Assembly: GCF_003350535.1 (NCBI RefSeq)
Contig: NZ_QQBB01000001.1
Coordinates: 668,727 to 732,726 of the forward strand
DNA: 64,000 bases
Direction of reading: 5' to 3'
From: Microvirga subterranea
GTDB taxonomy: Bacteria > Pseudomonadota > Alphaproteobacteria > Rhizobiales > Beijerinckiaceae
Shown here: one piece after another, positions 9,087 through 18,068 of the stretch
Position numbering within the stretch: the stretch's first letter is position 1
Layout of the letters: each line of letters opens with the position of its first letter
Made by a program: the position numbers and the translations under genes
Notes under the pieces: generated by a model
What the model saw: the letters and a program-made list of their open reading frames with translations, nothing else
Database searches by the model: none
Told to the model about the DNA's origin: nothing

Positions 9087-10382
9087 ATGACCCGCCCGAC
9101 CGTCTCCGAGTTCCTCCAGGCCTCCGCCTGGACCTATACCCAGGGTTCCACGCCCGCCTCCAACCCGTTCAAGGCGAACGGCCAGCAGATGACCTCCCTC
9201 GACGTCGCGTCCGGCTTCTACGGGGCGGCTTTCCTGAGCGCCTCCGGCCAGGTGATCGTCGCCTTCGAGGGCACGGACATCGGGGACTTCGAGCAGCAGC
9301 CCGAATTCGTCGGCGCCCAGATCCTGGCCGACCTAATGATCTATCGCGGCGACAAGCCGCCGGCCTTCGACGACGCGCTCGCCTTCACCAAGGCGGTGAT
9401 CCAGCAGGCCGCCAAGGCGGGGATCTCCAAGGACAACGTCTTCGTCACCGGCCATTCCCTCGGTGGCGGCGAGGCCGCCTACGTGGCGGCCCAGCTCGGC
9501 CTCGGCGGCGCGACCTTCGGCGCGCCGGGCATCGACAACGACCTCGTGCCGTCGGGCGCCGTCTCCCAGCTCACGAACTACGTGGAATGGGGCGATCCGG
9601 TCGGGAACTACAGCGCCCCGAGCCTCGTCGAAAGCAATATCCTCTTCAGCAACGACATCGCGCGGTTCGGCCCGGCGCTCTATGTCGGCTCGCCCTATGG
9701 GGCGCTCCTGCTCGGCGCGGCTAACAGCCTCCTGGCGCCCGGCGCCAGCGACGCGCAGGAGGCGGCCGCCATCGGTCTCCTGGGCGAGGCGGCCTATCGC
9801 TACCACCTGCTCACCCACTACACCGCCGCCCTCAACCCGTTCCTGGTCAACCAGGTCGCCGCCTGGGCGGGAGAGCCCACCCGGGCCGAGTTCACGCAGA
9901 TCCTGTCGGACGTGATCGCCAATCCCGACAAATACGATGCCGGCCAGCACCTGGGCGACGACGTGATCACCGGCGGCCGGGGCAAGGACACGCTCCTGGG
10001 CTTTGCCGGCAACGACCGCATCGCCGGCGGACGCGGGGCCGACAAGCTCTTCGGCGGTGCGGACGCCGATGCCTTCGTGTTCAAGGCGACCGGCGACAGC
10101 ACGGCCTCGTCCAAGGGCCGGGACACGATCTACGACTTCTCGCGCAAGCAGGGGGACGTGATCGATCTCACCGCCATCGACGCGAGCCGCAGCCTTGCGG
10201 GCGACCAGGACTTCACCTTCATCGGCCGCTCGGGCTTCCACGGCGTCGAGGGGGAGCTGCGCTACTCCAAGATCAAGGGCGGCGTGATGCTCCAGGCCGA
10301 CGTGAACGGCGACGCCAAGGCGGATTTCGCCGTCGTCCTGAAGGGCATCTCGTCCCTGGCGCAGGGCGACTTCCTGCTCTGA
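9087..10382 (+). CDS. RTX-type secreted lipase/esterase
   Basis: The 431-residue product combines an alpha/beta-hydrolase lipase domain with C-terminal calcium-binding RTX repeats. The nucleophile elbow G-H-S-L-G-G is near residues 128-133, as in class 3 lipases. From residue about 290 there are nonapeptide-like repeats such as G-G-R-G-K-D-T-L and G-G-R-G-A-D-K-L-F-G-G. They are followed by A-D-A-F-V-F and D-T-I-Y-D-F, the usual end of serralysin/RTX proteins. There is no N-terminal signal peptide, consistent with type I secretion through a C-terminal signal. No type I ABC/MFP pair lies beside it. It would hydrolyse extracellular lipids or esters. A palindromic repeat follows the stop codon immediately and may act in 3' end formation. 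Confidence 0.85.
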   Translation: MTRPTVSEFLQASAWTYTQGSTPASNPFKANGQQMTSLDVASGFYGAAFLSASGQVIVAFEGTDIGDFEQQPEFVGAQILADLMIYRGDKPPAFDDALAFTKAVIQQAAKAGISKDNVFVTGHSLGGGEAAYVAAQLGLGGATFGAPGIDNDLVPSGAVSQLTNYVEWGDPVGNYSAPSLVESNILFSNDIARFGPALYVGSPYGALLLGAANSLLAPGASDAQEAAAIGLLGEAAYRYHLLTHYTAALNPFLVNQVAAWAGEPTRAEFTQILSDVIANPDKYDAGQHLGDDVITGGRGKDTLLGFAGNDRIAGGRGADKLFGGADADAFVFKATGDSTASSKGRDTIYDFSRKQGDVIDLTAIDASRSLAGDQDFTFIGRSGFHGVEGELRYSKIKGGVMLQADVNGDAKADFAVVLKGISSLAQGDFLL

Positions 10383-10432
10383 GCGCATCGTTTCGGAAAA
10401 GTGGATCCGGTTTTCCGCGTCAAACGATGCGC
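10383..10432. repeat. Dispersed palindromic repeat, GCGCATCGT type
   Basis: GCGCATCGTTT and AAACGATGCGC form perfect 11-base arms at 10383-10393 and 10422-10432. The centre contains CGGAAAAGTGGATCCGG, related in inverse orientation to the copies at 17034 and 17970. It begins right after the lipase stop codon and lies between convergent genes. Confidence 0.8.
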
Positions 10433-10446
10433 CCCTCAAGAAGCCC

Positions 10447-10767
10447 TTATTCCAGGGTCACGGCGGTGCCGTTCGCCGTGACCATCATCATGCCCTCGTT
10501 GGCGCCGAGCGCGCCGTAGTCGAGCTGCACACCCACGATGGCGTGGGCGCCGAGGCGCTCGGCCTCGTCGATCATCTCCCGCAGGGCCGTGTCGCGTCCG
10601 TCGCGCAGCACGCGTTCGTACGAGCCGGAGCGTCCGCCCACCACGTCGCGGATCGACGCGAAGAAGTCGCGGAACACGTTGGCGCCGAAGATCGCCTCGC
10701 CCGAGACGATGCCCCGATAGGAGGCGATGCGGCGGCCCTCGACGGTCGGCGTGGTGGTGATGATCAT
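10447..10767 (-). CDS. YbjQ family (UPF0145) protein
   Basis: The 106-residue product belongs to the YbjQ/UPF0145 family, small proteins described as putative heavy-metal binding and thought to form pentameric rings. The conserved segments are [10 protein letters not shown] at the N terminus, then [14 protein letters not shown], and [12 protein letters not shown] near the end. ATG 10767 is used because AAGGAG lies about 8 bases upstream; an upstream in-frame ATG lacks this. It is 61 bases downstream of the YcaQ-like gene's end on the opposite side of a convergent lipase gene. Its cellular role is unknown. Confidence 0.88.
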   Translation of the reverse strand: MIITTTPTVEGRRIASYRGIVSGEAIFGANVFRDFFASIRDVVGGRSGSYERVLRDGRDTALREMIDEAERLGAHAIVGVQLDYGALGANEGMMMVTANGTAVTLE

Positions 10768-10828
10768 CCGGGTTCTCCTTGGTGGCGCCTCTGATATGGG
10801 GCGCCGCGGCCAAGGTGCCATCGCGGGC

Positions 10829-12022
10829 TCAGATCCTGAGGCGTTTGCGCCAGTCCTTCGGGGCTTCGATGGCGCCGAGGCCGAGCCAGCCGGCCATGAG
10901 GCGAAGCTCCTCGCCCAACGGTGACGCGATCGCCTCCGGGGCCACGCCGGCTTCCGGGTGGATGGAGTGCACGAGGAGCCGGCCCGTCGCCCGGTCGGCC
11001 TTGAGGTCGAGGCGGGCCACGATGTTTTCGCCCAGCACGAAGGGCAGGCAGTAATAGCCGAACTCGCGCTTCTCGGCCGGGGTGTAGATCTCGATCCGGT
11101 AGCGGAAGTCGAACAGGCGCTCCGTGCGGGTGCGCTCCCAGACGATGGGGTCGAAGGGCGAGACCAGCGCCCGCGCCTCGACCCGGCGCGGCAGCTTCGC
11201 GGCGGGATCGAGATAGACGGGCCCGGGCCAGCCTTCCACCTCGACGGGCACGAGGTCGCCGTTCTCCACGAGCTCGGGAATGCGCGCCTTCGCGTCGGTG
11301 GGCTCGATGCGGAAGTAATCGCGCAGGCAGCGCTCGCTCGCGATGCCGAGCGCCCGGATCGAGAGCCGCAGCAACTCGCGCTGCGCCTCCTCGTCCGAAG
11401 GCGTCGGGGCGTTCAGGATGTCGGACGGCAGCACCCGCTCGGGGATGTCGTAGACCCGCTCGAAGCCGCGCCGGGTCGCGGTGGTGACCTCGCCGGCCCA
11501 GAACAGCCATTCGAGGGCGCGCTTGCCGTCGCTCCAGCCCCACCAGGAGCCCTGGCCCTTGTGACCGCCGCTGAGCTCGCCCGCGCTCAACGGCCCGCGC
11601 GTCTCGATCTCGCGCCTGACCTCCTCGATGAAGGCGCGCTTCTCGCGCCCGAAGCGGGCGAGCCCGCCATACGTGCCCTCGCCCCGGGCCGCCCGGGCCA
11701 TGCGCCAGCGGAACAGGGGATGCAGGTCGAGCCGGATGAGCGAGGCCTCGTGCCCCCAGTACTCGAAGGCGCCACGCTTCTTCGGGTGATAGGCGGTCTT
11801 CTCCAGGAGGTCGCGCTCGTAGGCGCCCAGCCGCGAGAAGAGCGGCATATAATGGGCCCGCACCAGCACGTTCACCGAATCGATCTGGAGCAGGTTCGAG
11901 CGCCCGAGCACACGGGTAACGTGGCGTCCGGTCGGGGCGGCGGGCCGGCCTTCGGCGAGGCCCTGCGCGGCCAGCGCGATTCGGCGGGCCTGGGAGCGGG
12001 AAAATCGGGTGCGGGCGGTCAT
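10829..12022 (-). CDS. YcaQ-type DNA glycosylase, winged-helix (HTH_42) family
   Basis: The 397-residue product is a member of the YcaQ/AlkX family. These enzymes excise alkylated bases and unhook interstrand DNA cross-links. The N-terminal winged-helix region contains the catalytic Q-x-D motif as Q-I-D-S-V at residues 46-50, followed by R-A-H-Y, which is diagnostic. Later conserved parts are [23 protein letters not shown], and the C-terminal F-G-Y-Y-x-L-P-F-V-L. Length matches the E. coli homologue closely. It is cytoplasmic, with ATG 12022 as start. It lies upstream of ybjQ on the same strand with a 61-base gap, so the two may be co-transcribed. Confidence 0.88.
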   Translation of the reverse strand: MTARTRFSRSQARRIALAAQGLAEGRPAAPTGRHVTRVLGRSNLLQIDSVNVLVRAHYMPLFSRLGAYERDLLEKTAYHPKKRGAFEYWGHEASLIRLDLHPLFRWRMARAARGEGTYGGLARFGREKRAFIEEVRREIETRGPLSAGELSGGHKGQGSWWGWSDGKRALEWLFWAGEVTTATRRGFERVYDIPERVLPSDILNAPTPSDEEAQRELLRLSIRALGIASERCLRDYFRIEPTDAKARIPELVENGDLVPVEVEGWPGPVYLDPAAKLPRRVEARALVSPFDPIVWERTRTERLFDFRYRIEIYTPAEKREFGYYCLPFVLGENIVARLDLKADRATGRLLVHSIHPEAGVAPEAIASPLGEELRLMAGWLGLGAIEAPKDWRKRLRI

Positions 12023-12321
12023 GGCGAACGTCGGATGCGGGGCGCCCAGCTAGCGCGATGCGGCGCGGGACCGCAAGGGGCATCGGGTGCCCGTCGTCCA
12101 TGAAGGGACCCTCGCCGCAAGGGATTATGGGACGTACCTCGACGGGGAGGCGACGGGAGGTCAATCGCCCAAAAGTCAACGGAGGCGGCAGGCAAAAGAG
12201 TCGGCCCCTGCGACCTCGGGTTAAGGGAGGTGCAACTACGGCTCGTCGTCCCGGCGCCCTCTGGCCGCCTGCCGATTGCGCCTTCAGTCTGACCCCTTCC
12301 CGAAAAAACCTGGAGGCGACG

Positions 12322-13827
12322 ATGGGACGAGCAAAGCACGGGCAGAAGAAGACGGCCCTCTGGGACGCCGACGGCGCGAGGAACGTGGTCGCGGAAGGGG
12401 CCGCGGCCGGGACCGAGGTCGGGATCGACGTCGCCGCCTTCATCCGCAAGGGGAAGGGGCCGGTGGTCTACAGCCTGGCCGACGATGCGGGCGGCGCATT
12501 CAGGATCGACCCGAAGACCGGAATCGTCACCGTGGCAGACGGCTCCCTGCTCGATTACGAATCGGCCCAGAACCACACCATCAAGGTCAAGGCTACGATC
12601 GGGCACAAGGCCGTCTACGGGAATTTCCACATCGGCGTTGCGGACCGGGCCGAGGCGGAGCTGATCTCGGCCACACCCGACGGAAGGGCCGTGGACGGCG
12701 ACGGCCCCGACCTGTCGGGCGACGGGCGCTACGTGGCCTTCAGGAGCAGTTCCCCGGACCTGATCCCGGGAGACCACGATGGCGGGCTCTCCGACGTGTT
12801 CCTGCGCGACCGGCAGACAGGCCTGATCGAGCGGGTCTCCATGAAGGCGGACGGCAGCGCCGATGCGGAGGCGTTCACGCCCGCCATCTCGGCGGACGGA
12901 CGGTTCGTGGCCTATATCAGCTTCGCGTCCGGCATCGTGGCGGGCGACACGAACGACACCGCCGACGTGTTCGTGTTCGACCGGGTGACGCACACGACGA
13001 AGCGCGTCTCGGTCGCGTCGGACGGCGCGCAAGCCAACGACTACAGCGGCGTCAGCGATTTCGCCGAGGCGCCGGCCCTGTCGGCGAACGGCCGCTTCAT
13101 CGCGTTCGAGAGCAAGGCGTCGAATCTGGTGGCGGGCGACACGAATGGCGGGCACGACATCTTCGTCCACGACCAGCAGACCGGCGCGACCGAACGAGTC
13201 TCGGTCGCGCATAACGGCGCTCAATCGAATGGCTGGAGCCACGACCCATCGATCTCGGCCGACGGGCGCTACGTGACCTACATGAGCTTCGCGTCCAACC
13301 TAGTGGCCGGCGACGACGGGCAGCACGGCGACGTGTTCCTGTACGACCGGATCGCAGGCACGACCGAGCGCATCTCCGAGACCCGGAGCGGCCAGGGCGG
13401 GAGCGACAACAGCGGCGAGGCCGAGATCTCGGCCAACGGCCGTTTCGTGGTCTATTCGAGCTACGCGTCCAATCTCGTGCGCGGGGACACGAACGGCGTC
13501 GCGGACATCTTCGTTTTCGACCGGAAGACCGGCGTCACGGAGCGCGTGTCGATCGAGAGCGACGGGACGCAGCTCGCCCGTGGGTCCTTCGACCCCGAGA
13601 TCTCGGCGGACGGGCGCTACGTCACCTTCGAGAACGAGGCCTCCGACTATGCGGGGCCGATCAACCCCGATCGGCAGGTCTTCGTGTACGACCGGTGCAC
13701 GGACAAGCTCGCCCGGGTCGAGCGCGGGTTCTTCCCGAACCCTTCGCTCTCCGACGACGGCCAATCGCTCGCCTATGTGGACGAGGGCAGCGTCTTCCTA
13801 GCCCAGACGAGGGACCTGTTCATCTGA
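12322..13827 (+). CDS. Cadherin-like plus TolB/PD40 beta-propeller protein
   Basis: The 501-residue product has an N-terminal cadherin-like domain (residues 15-105, with Y-S-L-A-D-D-A and I-D-P-K-T-G-I-V-T-V, as in cadherin repeats). It continues with six or seven beta-propeller repeats of about 60 residues. Each repeat has the pattern S-A-D-G-R-x-V-A-Y, then A-S-x-L-V-x-G-D-T-N, then D-V-F-V-x-D-R-x-T-G, then R-V-S-V. These resemble TolB/PD40 blades. No signal peptide or membrane helix is seen, so it is either cytoplasmic or exported by a type I pathway. The start at ATG 12322 has GGAGG 8 bases upstream. The acidic D-rich loops may bind calcium. Function is unknown; adhesion or surface-structure roles are only a guess. 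Confidence 0.75.
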   Translation: MGRAKHGQKKTALWDADGARNVVAEGAAAGTEVGIDVAAFIRKGKGPVVYSLADDAGGAFRIDPKTGIVTVADGSLLDYESAQNHTIKVKATIGHKAVYGNFHIGVADRAEAELISATPDGRAVDGDGPDLSGDGRYVAFRSSSPDLIPGDHDGGLSDVFLRDRQTGLIERVSMKADGSADAEAFTPAISADGRFVAYISFASGIVAGDTNDTADVFVFDRVTHTTKRVSVASDGAQANDYSGVSDFAEAPALSANGRFIAFESKASNLVAGDTNGGHDIFVHDQQTGATERVSVAHNGAQSNGWSHDPSISADGRYVTYMSFASNLVAGDDGQHGDVFLYDRIAGTTERISETRSGQGGSDNSGEAEISANGRFVVYSSYASNLVRGDTNGVADIFVFDRKTGVTERVSIESDGTQLARGSFDPEISADGRYVTFENEASDYAGPINPDRQVFVYDRCTDKLARVERGFFPNPSLSDDGQSLAYVDEGSVFLAQTRDLFI

Positions 13828-13979
13828 AGCCGGCGCGAAGAGGCGCATAAGGGAAGGGGAGGGGCACAGCCGGCGGCGTGCCGGGGGCGTCTCCCCTTCC
13901 CGGCCCGCAGGCTTGGCCGGATCCAAGGAGCCTCAAGCGGAGTTGTCTTCCGGTCAACCCACCCGGAAGGTGCCGCATC

Positions 13980-16424
13980 ATGGCCGACCCGGCTCCGCCG
14001 CCTCTTCAGCCTGCTGCGCCGCCGGCAAGCTCACCCATCCTGACGGCAGGTGGCATCGTCCTGGCGATCGGGGCGCTCTATTTCGGCCGGGACATCTTCA
14101 TCCCCTTCGCCCTGGCGATCCTCCTGAGCTTCGCCCTCACGCCCCTGGTGAACTGGTTCAGGCGCTTCCGTCTGCCCCGGATCGCCGCGGTGCTCGTCGC
14201 CGTGACCCTTGCGTTCATCCTGATCGCCGGCATCGCCTTCGTGGTCGGGCGCCAGCTCATCCAGCTCGCCGACAACCTCCCGGCCTACCAGACCACCATC
14301 ACCCAGAAGATCCGCTCCCTGCAGCAATCCGCGCCCGGGGGCGGCGTGGTCGAGAAGGTCACCACCACCATCGAGGACCTTGGCAAGGAGATCTCGGGTG
14401 ACAAGGCGAAGCCCGAGCAGCCGCAGCCCCAGCCCGGGCTCGGGGCGGGACCAGCGCCGCAGGAGCCGGTCACGGTGCGTCTCGAATCCCCGCAGGCCAA
14501 GCCGCTCGAGATCATCCAGACCGTCGTCGGCCCGCTGCTCGCACCGCTCGCAACGGCGGGCCTCGTGGTCATTTTCGTGATCTTCGTGCTGCTCGAGCAG
14601 GAGGATCTGCGCGACCGCTTCATCAAGCTCGCCGGCGCGGGCGACCTCCAGAAGAGCACGCAGGCGATCAACGACGCGGCCGCCCGCGTCAGCCGCTACC
14701 TGCTGATGCAGCTCGTGGTGAACCTGACCTACGGCATTCCGATCGGCATCGCGCTCTACTTCATCGGGGTGCCCAATGCGATCCTGTGGGGGCTGCTCGC
14801 GGCCGTCCTGCGGTTCGTTCCCTATCTCGGCCCGTTCCTGGCCGCGCTCTTCCCGGTCGCGCTCGCCATCGCGGTCGATCCCGGCTGGACGATGCTGTTC
14901 TGGGTGCTGGGGCTGTTCCTCTTCGCCGAGCTCGTCAGCAACAACGTGGTCGAGCCGTGGCTCTACGGTTCCAGCACCGGCCTGTCGTCGCTCGCGATCA
15001 TCATGGCGGCGATCTTCTGGACCTCCCTGTGGGGACCGGTCGGGCTGTTTCTCGCCACCCCGCTGACCGTCTGCCTCGTGGTCATCGGCCGCTACGTGCC
15101 GCAACTGGAATTCCTGGGCGTCCTCCTCGGCAGCGATCCGGTGCTCGCGCCAGAGGAGCGGCTCTACCAGCGCCTGCTCGCCGGCAACCTGGAGGAGGCG
15201 GTGGAAATCGCCGAGGACTACGTCGACGAGTGTTCCTCGCGGGAGTTCTACGACAACGTCGCCATCCCGGCCCTGCGCCTGGCGGAAAATGACCGCCAGC
15301 GCAGCACCACCGACACCAACTATCGGCGGCTCGTGGCCGATACGGCGATCTGCGTCGTGCGGGAGGTCGAGGACCATGTGCGGGAGAAGGTTTCTGCGGA
15401 CAAAGCCGGCGACGGGGCGGGCCCTGCCGGCTCGACTTCCGCGGCGGCGGAGCGGCCGCCGACCGTCCTCTGCGTCGCCGGACGCACCGAGCTCGACCGC
15501 GCGGCGGCCGAAATGGCCGCGCAGGCGCTCGACGAGCGCGGCATCGGCACCCGCGTCCTGCCGCCCATTGCCGTCAGCCAGGGCGCCCTCGGGCAGCTCG
15601 ACCTGCAGGGCGTGGAGGTGGTCTGCCTGTCCTATCTCCATCCGCAGCCGCAGGTTTACGCCCGCTACATCTGCCGCCGCCTGCGCCGCCGGGCGCCGCA
15701 CGTGAAGCTCGTCGTCTGCTGCTGGAATCTGGCGCCGGCTTCCGGCCAGACCGAGGATCTCAAGAAGCAGATGGCGGCCGATGCGGTCTTCGCATCCCTG
15801 GAGGCCTGCGTCGACCAGGTGAACGCCTGGACCGCCCGCCCGGCCCAGCCCGGCGGAGCGCCCCCGGTCCTCCCCGACACGGAGCAGGCGCAGATCGCGG
15901 CCCTGCACGATCTCGGCCTGGCATCGGCCAGGAACCGGCAGTTCGACGAGGTGTCGGGTCAGGTCGCAAAGGCGTTCGACGCCCCCATTGCCCTCGTGTC
16001 CTTCGTCGACGAGGTGCTCCGGCCGCACCCGGCCGCCCCGGCCGCAGGCGAGGAGGCGCAGGTCGCCCACCAGGCCCCGCACGACGGGGCGCTCGACGCC
16101 CACGTGGTCGCGGCCAACGAGGTGCTGGTATCCGAGGATGTGACCAAGGACGACCGCTTCGCCGACGACCCGCTCGTGCTGGAGAAGGGGATCCGGTTCT
16201 ATGCCGGGGCCCCGTTGCGGACTTCCTCGGGGACGGTCGTCGGGGCCCTGTCAGTGATCGATACCCAGCCGCGCGCGTTCCCGGAGCCGGACCGGCAGCG
16301 GCTCCAGGAAATGGCCGATGCGCTGATGGCCCAGATCGAGCGCCGGGCCCAGGAAGGCGAGGCCGGCCCGTCGCGCGTTCCCGAACGGAGCGATCCGTCC
16401 AGGGAGGCCGTGAGTTCCGGTTGA
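13980..16424 (+). CDS. AI-2E family (PerM/TqsA-type) permease fused to a soluble GAF-containing tail
   Basis: The 814-residue product starts with an AI-2E exporter-type membrane domain (residues 1-395). It has hydrophobic helices, the family segment F-V-P-Y-L-G-P-F-L-A and N-N-V-V-E-P-W-L-Y-G, and a proline/glutamine-rich loop between helices near residues 140-170. A soluble tail follows. Residues 395-480 are helical. Residues 500-620 form an alpha/beta domain with V-L-C-V-A-G-R-T-E-L-D and alternating strands. The last 150 residues are GAF-like, with A-L-V-S-F-V-D-E and R-F-Y-A-G-A-P-L-R-T and G-A-L-S-V-I-D-T. Usual PerM proteins end near residue 360, so this is a large fusion. ATG 13980 has GGAAGG upstream. 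Substrate and ligand are unknown. Confidence 0.82.
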   Translation: MADPAPPPLQPAAPPASSPILTAGGIVLAIGALYFGRDIFIPFALAILLSFALTPLVNWFRRFRLPRIAAVLVAVTLAFILIAGIAFVVGRQLIQLADNLPAYQTTITQKIRSLQQSAPGGGVVEKVTTTIEDLGKEISGDKAKPEQPQPQPGLGAGPAPQEPVTVRLESPQAKPLEIIQTVVGPLLAPLATAGLVVIFVIFVLLEQEDLRDRFIKLAGAGDLQKSTQAINDAAARVSRYLLMQLVVNLTYGIPIGIALYFIGVPNAILWGLLAAVLRFVPYLGPFLAALFPVALAIAVDPGWTMLFWVLGLFLFAELVSNNVVEPWLYGSSTGLSSLAIIMAAIFWTSLWGPVGLFLATPLTVCLVVIGRYVPQLEFLGVLLGSDPVLAPEERLYQRLLAGNLEEAVEIAEDYVDECSSREFYDNVAIPALRLAENDRQRSTTDTNYRRLVADTAICVVREVEDHVREKVSADKAGDGAGPAGSTSAAAERPPTVLCVAGRTELDRAAAEMAAQALDERGIGTRVLPPIAVSQGALGQLDLQGVEVVCLSYLHPQPQVYARYICRRLRRRAPHVKLVVCCWNLAPASGQTEDLKKQMAADAVFASLEACVDQVNAWTARPAQPGGAPPVLPDTEQAQIAALHDLGLASARNRQFDEVSGQVAKAFDAPIALVSFVDEVLRPHPAAPAAGEEAQVAHQAPHDGALDAHVVAANEVLVSEDVTKDDRFADDPLVLEKGIRFYAGAPLRTSSGTVVGALSVIDTQPRAFPEPDRQRLQEMADALMAQIERRAQEGEAGPSRVPERSDPSREAVSSG

Positions 16425-16428
16425 CCCG

Positions 16429-16914
16429 TCAGCGCCGGTTTGCCGGTTTTGCGGCCGGAGCGACGGCGAGCGCCGTCGCCATGAAGCCGAGGAGCTTGAG
16501 GGCCGCCACCGCCATGTGGCCTGTCTCCCAGCGGTTGCGGACCCCGTGGAAGTCGTCCGGGACCGGGCCGGGCTGCCAGGTGGCCAGAACGGCGTTGGCC
16601 GGCGCCACCAGGGCGACCCAGGCGGCGAGCGCGAAGGCGAAGAGAACGGTGCCGGCCAGTGCGAAGCGGAAGCGGCCCGGTTCGTGGCGCAGCAGATAGG
16701 CCAGGACGCCGACGATCGGGATGATCCCGAGATCGAGCGGCGCTCCCACGAAGGCGAAGAGCCGGAACTGCCCATTGAACACGGTCGCGTCGCGCCACAG
16801 CTCCGGCGACCAGACGGCAAGCCGCGGCGGCGCCTCCAGCACATGGGCGAAGGAGGGCCCGAGGCTGAGGGCCGCGATGGTCAAGGCGACAAGGGTCCAG
16901 ATCCGGAGCATCAT
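16429..16914 (-). CDS. DUF1772-like small integral membrane protein
   Basis: The 161-residue product has four hydrophobic segments and ends in a short polar tail. The sequence N-R-W-E-T-G-H near residue 128 resembles the N-x-x-W-E-x-x-H motif of DUF1772/anthrone oxygenase-like membrane proteins. This assignment is by motif only. The first helix could be read as a signal anchor. It converges on the AI-2E fusion gene with a 4-base gap. Function is unknown. Confidence 0.65.
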   Translation of the reverse strand: MMLRIWTLVALTIAALSLGPSFAHVLEAPPRLAVWSPELWRDATVFNGQFRLFAFVGAPLDLGIIPIVGVLAYLLRHEPGRFRFALAGTVLFAFALAAWVALVAPANAVLATWQPGPVPDDFHGVRNRWETGHMAVAALKLLGFMATALAVAPAAKPANRR

Positions 16915-16971
16915 GCGACACTCTCCCTTTCGGCCGCCGGCCCGAGGGCGAGCGGCCGACGGGCCACCTTA

Positions 16972-17022
16972 GAGCATCGGACCCAAAAGTGGACTTGCAC
17001 TTTTGGGACCAATCCGATGCTC
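16972..17022. repeat. Dispersed palindromic repeat, GCATCGGA type (copy A1)
   Basis: GAGCATCGGA at 16972-16981 pairs with TCCGATGCTC at 17013-17022. An inner CCAAAAGTG/CACTTTTGG arm extends the hairpin. It lies 11 bases before copy B1, upstream of the cupin gene. The rest of the interval 16915-17234 shows no other clear feature. Confidence 0.8.
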
Positions 17023-17033
17023 CACTCTTGGCG

Positions 17034-17082
17034 GCGCATCGTTCTTTGCGGAAAACCGGGTCCACTTTTCCGCACGATGCGC
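17034..17082. repeat. Dispersed palindromic repeat, GCGCATCGT type (copy B1)
   Basis: GCGCATCGT at 17034-17042 pairs with ACGATGCGC at 17074-17082. The interior CGGAAAACCGGGTCCACTTT core is shared with copy B2 at 17970-18035 and, inverted, with the copy at 10383. Confidence 0.8.
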
Positions 17083-17234
17083 TGGCATCGCCCCCGAAGG
17101 CCCCCATCCCGCGTGGCGCCTCAAGCGGTTCCTTGACAACGCACGGCGAAAGGCAGAGCGTCGACCGTGCGGCAGATCATCCGATCCGGCCGCGTGCGTT
17201 TGCGTCCGCCACATCATCCTTTCGGGAGGTTGTG

Positions 17235-17714
17235 ATGCAGTCGTTTATGCTTTCGGCAACAGCTTGCGCTTCAGCCCTTCTGTTCTTCGCGGCGCCAGCC
17301 GCCGCGCAACAGCAGCACCAACACACCATGGTCAATCCGGGCGACATCACCTGGAGGGACGGTCCTCCTTCCCTTCCCAAGGGGGCGCAGATGTCGCTCC
17401 TCTATGGGGATCCGTCGAAGGAAGGCATGTTCGTGATGCGGTTGAAGTTCCCGGAAAACTATAGGATTCCGCCCCACACCCATCCGACCGACGAGGTCGT
17501 CACCGTCGTCGACGGGGAGTTCAACATCGGCATGGGGCCGACCTTCGACCCGGGCAAGACGAAAACCATCACGGCCGGGGGCGTCATCGCCATGCCGCCG
17601 GGCACGCAGCACTTCGTGCAGACCGGGACGGAAACCGTGGTGCAGCTCAGCACCCGGGGTCCGTGGGGGATCACTTACGTGAATCCGGCGGACGATCCCC
17701 GAAAGACCCAGTAG
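17235..17714 (+). CDS. Secreted cupin-domain protein
   Basis: The 159-residue product has a signal peptide (residues 1-25, ending A-A-P-A-A-A-Q-Q) and a single cupin domain. Cupin motif 1 is P-P-H-T-H-P-T-D-E-V-V near residues 79-89, giving the two histidines and the glutamate that usually hold a metal. Motif 2 is P-P-G-T-Q-H-F near residues 118-124. The protein should be periplasmic. Reaction and substrate are unknown. GGGAGG lies 5 bases before ATG 17235. The gene is flanked on both sides by the same ordered pair of palindromic repeats. Confidence 0.82.
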   Translation: MQSFMLSATACASALLFFAAPAAAQQQHQHTMVNPGDITWRDGPPSLPKGAQMSLLYGDPSKEGMFVMRLKFPENYRIPPHTHPTDEVVTVVDGEFNIGMGPTFDPGKTKTITAGGVIAMPPGTQHFVQTGTETVVQLSTRGPWGITYVNPADDPRKTQ

Positions 17715-17904
17715 ACCGCCCCGCACGAGAAGACGGCCGAGGTTAAGGCCGGTCCGGGGCGTCCGATCGACGGGTTCCTACCCGCCACTGCGCTCCGGTC
17801 GGGGGCTGATATTGCTGTGGCCCGGCGCTCGAGGCCTGCGCCGGAACGAACGCATATCTGCCCTGCAGCCATGTCCTGGGACAAGCTCCGGCCTGTCCCC
17901 TAAA

Positions 17905-17952
17905 GCATCGGACCCCGGAACGGACAGGCGCTTTTCCGGCCCGATCCGATGC
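17905..17952. repeat. Dispersed palindromic repeat, GCATCGGA type (copy A2)
   Basis: GCATCGGA at 17905-17912 pairs with TCCGATGC at 17945-17952, with the inner CCGGAA/TTCCGG pairing as well. It lies 17 bases before copy B2 and downstream of the cupin gene. Confidence 0.75.
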
Positions 17953-17969
17953 CCTCTCCTTGCTTGGGA

Positions 17970-18035
17970 GCATCGTCGATGGTGGAACTGGCGGTCCGCG
18001 TCAGCGCGAACCGGGTCCACTTTTCCGCACGATGC
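17970..18035. repeat. Dispersed palindromic repeat, GCGCATCGT type, degenerate (copy B2)
   Basis: The right half, GAACCGGGTCCACTTTTCCG then CACGATGCGC, is nearly identical to copy B1. The left half is altered, with GCATCGT at 17970-17976 and extra bases before the core. It ends 33 bases before the DHA2 gene, so it may lie in that gene's leader. Confidence 0.65.
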
Positions 18036-18068
18036 GCTACATCGGCTGCAGCGAGGCGAAGGACGAAG

